A stretch of DNA of 32,698 nucleotides, taken from IMG/VR virus record IMGVR_UViG_3300030419_004102, positions 1-32,698 of that record; one strand, written 5' to 3'. This stretch comes from a virus. Under the pieces are notes generated by a model. It worked only from the letters and a program-made list of their open reading frames with translations, was not told the origin of the DNA and did not search any database. Shown here in pieces: positions 12,325 through 19,814 of the stretch (position 1 is the stretch's first letter; every line of letters begins with the position of its first letter). Position numbers and translations under genes: made by a program.

Positions 12325-14316
12325 ATGGGCTTTACAGATTTGTTTAAGAGAAGGACACCACAAGCGGAAATGTTAAAGCCTGTACCTAAAAAATCCTTCT
12401 TTGCAACTATAGCAAATCAGTTATATGGCTCTACAGATAATTATCAAGGGGTAGCTCAAGAGGGGTACGCAAAGAATCCGTATATATTTTCTTGTGTGGA
12501 TCAAAGGGCTGCTAACCTTGCCGCACTTCCTGTTGAGGTTGTAAGTGGCGAACGTGTTATAGAAAATGCGCCAATAATAAGCCTTTTTAAAAATGCTATT
12601 TATAACAACGAAAACATTTCTCTTTATGATTTTTTTTATTTTACTTCTTGCTTCTTAGACCTTGCAGGCGAAGTTTATTTCTGGGGTGACAGCAAAGATA
12701 ACCCTACAGAAATAATATTGCTAAACCCTGCTGATGTAGAGATAAAAAACATTAACAACAAAGTGCAATATATGATTGGCAAAAAGACGGTCAATCAAGA
12801 GAGCGAGTTTTTTCTTTGCATAAAATCATTTAACCCAAATGATCGATACCGAGGGCTTGCTCCATCTAGTGCAGCTGCTTTAAGCTTGGACACAAATAAT
12901 GCAGGACGTAAGTATAATGCAAGCCTTATGCAAAAGCATACTAAGGTAAGTGCAATACTTAAAGGGAATGCAGGAGAGATTCCTGCAGAGATGCGTGACC
13001 AGTTTAGGAATGAATTTAAGGCTAGAGTAGGTGGCCCAACTAATGCAGGTGATGTTCTTTTTATGAGTGGGGACATTGATTATATAGAGGGGCAAATGAA
13101 GCCAGTTGACATGGATTGGCTAAACGCTATGGACTTGTCAGGTAAAGAGATTGCAATGGCATTCAAGGTGCCTCTTGAGCTCTTGGGTATAGGCAAGGCT
13201 ACTTATGAGAATGTAAAAGAGGCGAAGCTAGGGTTTATGCAACAAGTTGTTGTCCCTCAGATGCAAAGAATATTAATAGCCTTTGAGAAAGCACTACTAA
13301 ATGAGAATGAAAAGCTAGTGATTAATCTTGATGAAGTGGAAGTAATACAAAAGTTTAGACAGGAAGCTAAAAGGCAAGAGTATACAGCAAAGGCTGAGTT
13401 TTCAACGAGTCTTTATCAATCGGGTATTATTACCCAGAATGAGGCAAGGGAAGCACTAGGGCTAGATAGTTTGGCAGGTGGTGATATCGTCTTGCCTTCT
13501 TTGCCTATTGTTTCAGATGTAAAGAGTATGAAAACAATAACTTCATTTGCTGAAATGAGAAGGATTACAGAAAGAGCCAGAGAACGTGAAAGTTTAAAGC
13601 TGTCAAAAAAATTAGCGACCGAGTTTAGAAAGCAAGAGAAGGAAGTGCTCAAAGCCTTAGATGATTCTAGGGGCGATCTAGGGTTGTTTAAAACACTTAT
13701 AGCTAATGGTGCATTAGATAGAATAGAAGGGCTAACCGACCTGCTAATTGATGGTAAGTTAGGGATTATTCAAAGGGTAGGGCTAGAGCAGTTAAAAGAG
13801 CTTAAAAAAGCCTTCCCTAGTATGAATACAAAACAATTAGACGAGTTTGATATATATACCGAAGCTGTTTCCAATTGGGTCTATACTCAGACAGCAAAGG
13901 ATGTCACAGGCATCGACCAAACAACTGAAAATCAAATAGCTAACGCTGTACAAGAGGGCATCGACTTAGGGCAGGGAGTTGATGAGATTGCAGACAGTAT
14001 TCAGCAAGCATTCAAGCAGAACATTACCTCTGTGAGGGCTATGGTAATAGCCAGAACCGAAACAGCCCCTGCTATGAACTTTGGGATAGTAGAGGCAGGC
14101 AAGCAAGCAGGGGTGCCTTTGCAAAAGGTTTGGTTAGCGTATGGGGATAGTAGGACAAGAGAATCACACAGGCTAATGAATGGCAAAGCTATTGATATGG
14201 ATGATGTGTTTAAAATAGGGGTAAACAAATTAGCATTTCCTGCTGATAGGTCATTTAATGCCGCACCTAGTGAAACAATACAATGTCGCTGTACCATAGG
14301 CTATAAGGAGATTTAA
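12325..14316 (+). CDS. Portal protein fused to MuF-like head morphogenesis domain
   Basis: Starts directly after the terminase stop. Residues 1-395 are an HK97-type portal: KNPYIFSCVDQRAANLAALPVEV, LNPADVEI, YRGLAPSSAA and MAFKVPLELLGIG are its usual landmarks. Residues about 400-570 form a charged helical linker, and from 576 the SPP1 gp7/Mu gpF-like domain follows with ARTETAPAMN, a YGDSRTRESHRLMNGK block, FPADRS and the closing ETIQCRCT. MuF domains usually sit on a separate gene after the portal; here they are one 663-residue chain. The protein would form the portal ring with the MuF part reaching into the procapsid. The next gene starts 2 bases later. Confidence 0.9.
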   Translation: MGFTDLFKRRTPQAEMLKPVPKKSFFATIANQLYGSTDNYQGVAQEGYAKNPYIFSCVDQRAANLAALPVEVVSGERVIENAPIISLFKNAIYNNENISLYDFFYFTSCFLDLAGEVYFWGDSKDNPTEIILLNPADVEIKNINNKVQYMIGKKTVNQESEFFLCIKSFNPNDRYRGLAPSSAAALSLDTNNAGRKYNASLMQKHTKVSAILKGNAGEIPAEMRDQFRNEFKARVGGPTNAGDVLFMSGDIDYIEGQMKPVDMDWLNAMDLSGKEIAMAFKVPLELLGIGKATYENVKEAKLGFMQQVVVPQMQRILIAFEKALLNENEKLVINLDEVEVIQKFRQEAKRQEYTAKAEFSTSLYQSGIITQNEAREALGLDSLAGGDIVLPSLPIVSDVKSMKTITSFAEMRRITERARERESLKLSKKLATEFRKQEKEVLKALDDSRGDLGLFKTLIANGALDRIEGLTDLLIDGKLGIIQRVGLEQLKELKKAFPSMNTKQLDEFDIYTEAVSNWVYTQTAKDVTGIDQTTENQIANAVQEGIDLGQGVDEIADSIQQAFKQNITSVRAMVIARTETAPAMNFGIVEAGKQAGVPLQKVWLAYGDSRTRESHRLMNGKAIDMDDVFKIGVNKLAFPADRSFNAAPSETIQCRCTIGYKEI

Positions 14317-14318
14317 GC

Positions 14319-14888
14319 ATGGAAAGGTTAACAAAAGATTTTGAATTAAAAGCAAGTGCAGATTTTTTAGAGACTGGAGTTTTTGAGGGTTATGCCTCTA
14401 TTTTTGATAATGTCGACAGGGTTGGCGACTTAGTTGAAAAAGGAGCTTTTGAAAAGACTATAAAAGACAATAATGGAATCATTAAACTGCAGTACAACCA
14501 TAAGGACACGATTGGCATTGCTACAGTTGAAGAGGACGACAAAGGGCTAAAAGTAAAGGCAGCAATAAACCTTGAGGTGCAAAGGGGTCGTGAAGTGCAC
14601 AGCTTAATTAAGCAGGGTGCTATTGAAAAGATGAGCTTTGCCTACGATGTTATTGACGAAGAAAAAGCCGTAAAAAATGGCAAACAGATTTTTAGGCTAA
14701 AAGAGCTTAAGCTATATGAAGTTTCTGCGGTCGATTTTCCTGCTAATGAAGCAACGGAGATAACCGCAGTCAAAGCAGACAGACAGAGGCGGTCGGTCGA
14801 CGAAGTGGCTGATCCCCTTGCTGGGATTGATCCGCTTGCAGGTCTGCGTAAATACATAAAGTCATTAAGGAGGAACGAAAATGACTGA
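14319..14888 (+). CDS. HK97-type prohead protease
   Basis: The 189-residue protein matches the U35 prohead protease family: FEGYASIFDNVDRVGD near the N-terminus, catalytic H61 in LQYNHKD, S106 in EKMSFAYDV and the strand LYEVSAVDFPANE. It would cleave the capsid N-terminal scaffold and itself during maturation. The C-terminal tail is Lys/Arg-rich with a DPLAG repeat (DPLAGIDPLAGL). Its end overlaps the capsid gene by 8 bases, and a strong GGAGG site for the capsid lies inside it. Confidence 0.9.
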   Translation: MERLTKDFELKASADFLETGVFEGYASIFDNVDRVGDLVEKGAFEKTIKDNNGIIKLQYNHKDTIGIATVEEDDKGLKVKAAINLEVQRGREVHSLIKQGAIEKMSFAYDVIDEEKAVKNGKQIFRLKELKLYEVSAVDFPANEATEITAVKADRQRRSVDEVADPLAGIDPLAGLRKYIKSLRRNEND

Positions 14889-16080
14889 TATTAAACAACT
14901 TGTCGATGAGCAGGGCCGTCTATGGGAAGAAGCCAAAGCGGTTAATGAAAAACACATTAAGGAAAATCAGGCTTTTAAATCTGATTTTACTAGCAAATGG
15001 GAACGGATGAACAACCGTCTAGATGAGCTAGACGAAGGCCTTAAAAAGGCTGTTGCTATTTCTAAAAGACCACAGCTTTCAGAAGAGGATGCAAACAACC
15101 CTGTAATTGAATACAAAAATCTATTTATTGAGTATTTGCAAAAAGGCAGAGCTAATTTTGCACCTGAGAAAAAAGCAAGAATGGGCGAGTTAGCTCCACA
15201 ATGCTTTAAGGCTGATATTCTATCACTAACAAACGCAGCTGGTGGTTATGCTGTACCTGAAAATCTATTTCCTGAAATTCAAAGAAACCTTTTAGAAGTT
15301 AGCCCTCTTCGCCAATTCGCAAGAGTTGTTAATATTTCTGGAAATGCATTGAAGGTAAATACAGCAACAACAGCAAGTGCTGTCTGGGAAGCTGAAGGTG
15401 ACTTTCCTGCTGCTGGTGATAAGTACAACCCTACTTTTTCTCAAGCGACCATTACGCCACAAGTGCTTAATGGCTGGGTTAAAGTTTCGAGAGAAGCAAT
15501 TGTAGACATTCCAAACATTGAGTCTTTTGTAATGGGAGCCCTTGGCGATGCTGTAGCACAAGCCGAAGGCGAGGCTTTTATTAAGGGTGATGGTTCTGCT
15601 TCTTATGGTTCAATTACTGGTATCAATCAAGAGTCAGGACTAAATAACAAAACAGCGGCTAGTGCAACAGCTGTAACAATCGATGAGCTTTTAGACCTTC
15701 AATTAGCCCAAACTAAGCAGCAATACCAAGGCCGCTCTGTTTGGACTTTTAATAGATCAACTCTGCAAGCTTTACGTCAACTTAAGGATGCAAACAACCA
15801 ATACATCTGGATGGCAGGAATGCAAGCAATTGAAGGTGCTTCTGCTACTCTTCTTGGCAATCCTTATTTTATCTCTAACGACCTCGATAACTTAGCTACT
15901 GGTAAGAAGCCAATTTTCTTTGGTGATTTTGGCCAAGCTTGTTTGGTTGTTGATAGATTAGGACTGACTATGGATCGATTAATTGAAAAGGACTATCCTT
16001 ACATTGATATGATCCTTAGCAAGCGTGTTAGCTTTGCGGTAATTAAAAAAGAGGCTCTTGGTCATATTACAATGGCTTAA
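14881..16080 (+). CDS. Major capsid protein, HK97 fold
   Basis: The 399-residue protein has the full HK97 capsid plan. Residues 1-60 are a charged coiled coil (delta/scaffold domain), residues 60-115 a linker expected to be cut by the protease just upstream, then the mature shell begins near TNAAGGYAVPE with the N-arm and LLEVSPLRQFARV. WVKVSREAIVD, EGEAFIKGDG, the P-domain helix and the closing KRVSFAVIKKEA are typical. The exact cleavage site cannot be read. Expression is favoured by AAGGAGGAACG and by a strong terminator directly after the gene, fitting its need for high abundance. Confidence 0.94.
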   Translation: MTDIKQLVDEQGRLWEEAKAVNEKHIKENQAFKSDFTSKWERMNNRLDELDEGLKKAVAISKRPQLSEEDANNPVIEYKNLFIEYLQKGRANFAPEKKARMGELAPQCFKADILSLTNAAGGYAVPENLFPEIQRNLLEVSPLRQFARVVNISGNALKVNTATTASAVWEAEGDFPAAGDKYNPTFSQATITPQVLNGWVKVSREAIVDIPNIESFVMGALGDAVAQAEGEAFIKGDGSASYGSITGINQESGLNNKTAASATAVTIDELLDLQLAQTKQQYQGRSVWTFNRSTLQALRQLKDANNQYIWMAGMQAIEGASATLLGNPYFISNDLDNLATGKKPIFFGDFGQACLVVDRLGLTMDRLIEKDYPYIDMILSKRVSFAVIKKEALGHITMA

Positions 16081-16097
16081 CCGAGTCATTGGTTAAG

Positions 16098-16139
16098 GAG
16101 CGCACCTAACCTGCACAAGTTGGGTGTGCTCTCTTTTTT
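16098..16139 (+). terminator. Strong Rho-independent terminator after capsid gene
   Basis: A 13-bp stem (16098-16110 with 16119-16131, two G-T wobbles) with an 8-base loop runs into T-C and six T. It lies 17 bases after the capsid stop. It would cap head-gene transcripts and lower, but not abolish, tail-gene expression, since no clear promoter follows. Confidence 0.9.
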
Positions 16140-16151
16140 AGGGGCAATTTT

Positions 16152-16775
16152 ATGGCTACACAATTAGTAAGCAAATCGGATTTAAAAACTTATTTAAATT
16201 TTTCTGGATCAGGTGAGGACACCTTACTTGAAGAAATAATCGAGCACGTTTCTGCTGAAGTAGAAGCTTATTGCGATCGTTTGTTTGCCGCTCAAGTTGA
16301 TAGAATAGAATACCCTACTGGGGGTAGCGAGTTACTAAGCTTAAAATTATTCCCCATAACATCGGTTGCGACTATACACGAAGATGCCGAGAGAGAATTT
16401 GGCTCAGGAACATTGATTGACTCAAGCAATTACTATGTCGGTGGTGATTATGCAGAGCGTGGCATTGTTATTAAGTCAAATACTTGGCGCAGGGAACTTT
16501 CTGGGGTTGATCGCACGACTTTCTGGTTAAAGGGTGCAAATGTTGTTAAAGTTAAATACTCAGGTGGTTATACAGTAACAAGTGGTGTTGCTGGTGTCGA
16601 TTCTAATTTGAAAAAGGCTGTAATAAAGCAATGTGCTTATTTATGGGACAGACGCATGAACTTAGGTACAACCTCGGCAAGTGGTGGAGATGGGAGTGCG
16701 AGCTTTGTTGGTGCATATGATTTTCTACCTAATGTTAAAAGAGCTTTACAACCCTACAGGAGATTAAACGTATGA
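16152..16775 (+). CDS. Head-tail connector, gp6-like adaptor
   Basis: The 207-residue protein resembles HK97 gp6/SPP1 gp15 connectors: an N-terminal helical segment (SKSDLKTYLNFSGSGEDTLLEEII), AEVEAYCDRLF, then a strand-rich middle with LKLFPITSVATI and VVKVKYSGGYTV, and a terminal helix VIKQCAYLWDRR. It would dock on the portal. Its C-terminal part before PYRRLNV is Gly/Ser-rich. The start has AGGGG 8 bases upstream, right behind the capsid terminator, and its end overlaps the next gene (ATGA). Confidence 0.85.
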   Translation: MATQLVSKSDLKTYLNFSGSGEDTLLEEIIEHVSAEVEAYCDRLFAAQVDRIEYPTGGSELLSLKLFPITSVATIHEDAEREFGSGTLIDSSNYYVGGDYAERGIVIKSNTWRRELSGVDRTTFWLKGANVVKVKYSGGYTVTSGVAGVDSNLKKAVIKQCAYLWDRRMNLGTTSASGGDGSASFVGAYDFLPNVKRALQPYRRLNV

Positions 16776-16957
16776 AAATTAAAATCTTAAAAAATGTTAA
16801 GGTGAACCTTGATGGATACAAAACTTCCTTAGAGCAAGGATCAAATTACGACCTTGAAGATAGCCAAGCAGAATATTTAATTCGCAATGGATTTGCAGAA
16901 AAAGATAAAGCAAAAAAAGAAAAGAAAAAAGAAGAGCCAAAGGAACCTGCTGAATAA
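16772..16957 (+). CDS. Small phage structural or accessory protein
   Basis: The 61-residue product has a short strand-rich body (MKIKILKNVKVNLDGY, and SQAEYLIRNGFAE) and ends in a Lys/Glu tail (KKEKKKEEPKEPAE). Small proteins of this shape often lie between connector genes in siphoviruses; their role is unclear, possibly head completion. The ATGA overlap at the start and TAATG overlap at the end place it firmly in the structural operon. Confidence 0.75.
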   Translation: MKIKILKNVKVNLDGYKTSLEQGSNYDLEDSQAEYLIRNGFAEKDKAKKEKKKEEPKEPAE

Positions 16958-17451
16958 TGAGTGACAATGCACCTGTTGAAATAGTAGCACGATACGGAGC
17001 GAAAACAGGGACCTTTGCAGATATTGTAAGGACTTATGCTGATGTATTGCACGAAGATGTAGGCGATGCTGTAAAAGAGGCTGTAATACGTGCAACTGTT
17101 CGTGCATTTAATAGGGCAAAAGAAACAAAGTTAGGAGCGAAGCGAACTTGGATGACCGAAGCCAGAAGGAAGGGCGGTGCGACATCAAAAAGTGATTTAG
17201 GGAGAACTAGTGCAGATGGCTATGTGCCTGTTGACACAGGAAACTTATGGCGGTCTATCAGAAAAAGTATTAGAGGGTTGCGATCAAATATCGGATTCAA
17301 TACAAGAGGGTTAGTTTTTTCTGATGTAAAATATGCTCCGTTTCAAGAAGGAAAACGAGGCTTTTTTGCAGCAGCTGAAAAAGTGGCTGAAGACGAGTTT
17401 GAAAAAGTTTTTAGAGATGCAATAAGACGAGCAAATAACAGGACTAAATAA
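16957..17451 (+). CDS. HK97 gp10-like neck / tail completion protein
   Basis: The 164-residue protein has the gp10 family pattern: a first helical half rich in Ala and Arg, then the signature VPVDTGNLWRSI near residues 90-101, a strand NIGFNTRGLVFSDV, and YAPFQEGKRGFFAAA, which is the conserved aromatic block. It joins head and tail. TAATG overlaps on both sides indicate coupled translation. The many Arg/Lys residues in KRTWMTEARRKGG suit contact with DNA or the portal side. Confidence 0.84.
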   Translation: MSDNAPVEIVARYGAKTGTFADIVRTYADVLHEDVGDAVKEAVIRATVRAFNRAKETKLGAKRTWMTEARRKGGATSKSDLGRTSADGYVPVDTGNLWRSIRKSIRGLRSNIGFNTRGLVFSDVKYAPFQEGKRGFFAAAEKVAEDEFEKVFRDAIRRANNRTK

Positions 17452-17939
17452 TGGCAAGCATTCGTGAACAAATAATGCAATTATTTAAAGCAAAGCTTGA
17501 GACTGTAACGACTTCAAATGGGTACAACACAGATTTTAGTGCTGTTTACCGTGTAAAAACTACACCGCTAAATCAATGTTCGACTCCAGTTATGTTTATA
17601 AATGAAGAAAGGCAGACCGTAGATACCTCGGGCAACCTTGTTAATATGGGGCTGTGCTCATGCTCTTTGCCTGTAACAGTTGAATGTTGGATCAAAGACG
17701 ACTCTACAGAAAAAGGCACTCAAGTGAATTCGCTTGTTGAAGACGTTGTAAAAGCAGTTTATACTAATCCACAATGGGAAAATAGCGGTGGCACTAAACT
17801 CGCAGTTGATACCATATGGCGTGGAGACGAACCACTACTTGAATTTAGTAGCACTAAAGGCTTTAGCTATATTGGTGTTGTTATTGTTTTTGAGATTTTA
17901 TACCGGCATAAGGTCGGGGATTTAACCGCTTTAGCTTAA
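17451..17939 (+). CDS. Tail terminator-like protein
   Basis: The 162-residue product fits tail terminator proteins (lambda gpU / DUF3168-like) by position, length and pattern: an N-terminal helix IREQIMQLFKAKL, a strand TPVMFINEERQTVD, a long strand CSCSLPVTVECWIKD, a helix VEDVVKAVYT, and terminal strands GVVIVFEILYRHK. It would stop tail-tube growth and attach to the neck. Three clustered cysteines lie in the middle strand. The call rests mainly on gene order between gp10-like and tube genes. Confidence 0.72.
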   Translation: MASIREQIMQLFKAKLETVTTSNGYNTDFSAVYRVKTTPLNQCSTPVMFINEERQTVDTSGNLVNMGLCSCSLPVTVECWIKDDSTEKGTQVNSLVEDVVKAVYTNPQWENSGGTKLAVDTIWRGDEPLLEFSSTKGFSYIGVVIVFEILYRHKVGDLTALA

Positions 17940-17955
17940 TAAGGAGAATAAGAAA

Positions 17956-19161
17956 ATGGCTAATCCAGTTGCACAACTCACAAGGAGAACTGTTATACTT
18001 GCTAAGTCGGAAGGCTCCGACAAGACAGCTACAGGCAGTCCATCTAAGACAGTTATTGATGTTACAGGGGGCGGTCTTGGAAGCTCACAAGAGCTTGCTG
18101 GCACTCCTGCGGTTTTTGGTAACCAATCTACATACGACACCTCAACAACAATTGAAACTGCTATTATAAAGAGCCATACAGCTACCACTTTAACATTAGC
18201 TAATGAGTTATCTTTTACGCCTAGTAGTGGAAATTACATCAAGCTAGATGCTTACGGTACTGACCCTACTCCTACAGTAGCGGCTAACCCGATTTTGACT
18301 ATGGACCCAAGCATCACAATTAATGGTGAAGTCTTAGAAAGGAATGCTGTAAGATATCAAGGTGCGCCATTGCCTCACCAAATAGGAAATAGAAGCGTAG
18401 AGCTTAGTTTTAGCTGTGAGCTAAAAGGTAATGGCAAGACAGGAACTGTAGCAGATGTACCTGAGATTGACCCACTTTTAAAAGCATGCGGATTTAAAAG
18501 AACTCTATCCACAAATGATCGAGTCTATGTGCCAGACTCTACCTCTTACGATAGCTGTACAATTTACATGTACCTTGACCAGATGGTTTACAAAATTGTC
18601 GGGTGCATTGGCAATGTTAATTTCAAGTTAGAGCAAGGCCAATATGGTGTTGCTGAGTTCACATTTTCAGGTAAATACGTAGACTTGGCAGACGGTGCGC
18701 CAGACGTAAATGGAAGTTGGGGCTATTCTACTGAAATGCCGCCAATTTTAAATAGTGCTGCTTTAACTCTTGACTCAGACACCTCGGTTTCAGCATCAAC
18801 TTTCGAGCTAGATATGGGCAACGAGGTTGTTGATTTAAAGAACATGAGCAATTCAGCAAGCCCAGAAAGGTTTTTCTTGGCTTCAAGAAAGCCAGTCGGA
18901 TCGCTTAACCCACAGCAAGTGGTTACAAGCGATTATAATTTCCACAATAAATGGGCGCAAAGCACAGCAATTAGTGCCATAAAGTGTACCTTAGGTAGCA
19001 CCGCAGGTAACAAATTAGAGTTTGATCTTGGAAGTGTTACACGACTAAGCTCAATAGCCCCAGCTGACGATGCGGGATTAAGGCGTTTTGACATTGGTTT
19101 TCAATGTGCTTCCGCTGTTAATTCTGATAGTGATGTGCAATTAAAATTCTTAGGTGGTTAA
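17956..19161 (+). CDS. Major tail tube protein
   Basis: The 401-residue protein sits between the terminator-like gene and the chaperones, the fixed place of the tube protein, and is strand-rich throughout with few helices, ending in SDSDVQLKFLGG. Residues about 35-95 contain an added Ser/Thr/Gly-rich beta segment (TTIETAIIKSHTATTLTL), so the tube may carry a decorating domain. RSVELSFSCELKG and QYGVAEFTFSGKY are typical tube strands. It has a good ribosome site (AAGGAG). The length is above that of many tube proteins, consistent with extra domains. Confidence 0.8.
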   Translation: MANPVAQLTRRTVILAKSEGSDKTATGSPSKTVIDVTGGGLGSSQELAGTPAVFGNQSTYDTSTTIETAIIKSHTATTLTLANELSFTPSSGNYIKLDAYGTDPTPTVAANPILTMDPSITINGEVLERNAVRYQGAPLPHQIGNRSVELSFSCELKGNGKTGTVADVPEIDPLLKACGFKRTLSTNDRVYVPDSTSYDSCTIYMYLDQMVYKIVGCIGNVNFKLEQGQYGVAEFTFSGKYVDLADGAPDVNGSWGYSTEMPPILNSAALTLDSDTSVSASTFELDMGNEVVDLKNMSNSASPERFFLASRKPVGSLNPQQVVTSDYNFHNKWAQSTAISAIKCTLGSTAGNKLEFDLGSVTRLSSIAPADDAGLRRFDIGFQCASAVNSDSDVQLKFLGG

Positions 19162-19167
19162 TAAAAT

Positions 19168-19575
19168 ATGAATGCAGACGATTATAAAAAACAAGGAACT
19201 AAAATAATTGATTTACCAAGCGGAATTAAAGCGAGGGTGCGGCAAGTAAAAGTAATGCCGTATTTAATAAGTGGCCAATTGCCAAATGTTTTTGCTTTGG
19301 ACACAGGAGAAATAAAAAACCCAGAGCTTGAAAGCGTTAGCCTATTGCTTACAAATATTCTTTGTGAGTCGGTTCACTCTTTAATTTTTGAAGATTCAGA
19401 GCTTAAGCTTGTAAATAAACCAATGCATGAATGTTCTAAAAATGAATTAAGCTATATTGACACCTTAACTAACGAGGATGCTACAGCATTGTTTCAAAAT
19501 GCTTTTACAGACCTTGCCCCTGCCGACGGGGGTGCAGGGCATCTAAAAACATTTCGTGCATCAAGCGGAGAATAG
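19168..19575 (+). CDS. Tail assembly chaperone (gpG-like)
   Basis: The 135-residue protein occupies the place of lambda gpG, between tube and tape measure. It opens with strands (IIDLPSGIKARVRQVKV) and is then helical, ending in a Gly/Ala-rich linker and FRASSGE. A second frame, 29 bases open before this stop, continues as an 85-codon reading with the look of the gpT part. The pair probably makes a short and a frameshifted long chaperone that load the tape measure. Confidence 0.78.
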   Translation: MNADDYKKQGTKIIDLPSGIKARVRQVKVMPYLISGQLPNVFALDTGEIKNPELESVSLLLTNILCESVHSLIFEDSELKLVNKPMHECSKNELSYIDTLTNEDATALFQNAFTDLAPADGGAGHLKTFRASSGE

Positions 19576-19813
19576 CTATATAATACATGAATTTTGTTGT
19601 GACTATGGAATTTTGCCCCACGAAATTTTGCATATGGGTGTTTTAGATTTTAGTTTTTCTTTTCAGTTATGGCAGACTGCAAGAGAATACAAAATTGACC
19701 AAAAAGAAAAAAATAACAGAAAATCATCAAAAAGTGGTAGAATTGTACGACCAGAAACAAAGAACGGAACCGTCGAGGTTCTTAGAGAATCTTCAAAAGT
19801 TTTAAGGTGGTAA
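19556..19813 (+). CDS. Tail assembly chaperone extension (gpT-like, frameshift)
   Basis: This reading is in the +1 (equivalently -2) frame relative to the gpG-like gene and is open from 19547, ending 2 bases before the tape measure gene. As a separate gene it could start at GTG 19556 (85 residues), but no good ribosome site supports that. A P-site slip at TTT-C (19552-19555, Phe codon TTT to TTC) would give a 214-residue fusion. The peptide contains YGILPHEILHM, the recognisable gpT-type pattern, and ends basic. Either a programmed frameshift or a weakly coupled gene; the first is favoured by gene order and precedent. Confidence 0.75.
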   Translation: MHQAENSYIIHEFCCDYGILPHEILHMGVLDFSFSFQLWQTAREYKIDQKEKNNRKSSKSGRIVRPETKNGTVEVLRESSKVLRW

Positions 19814-19814
19814 A

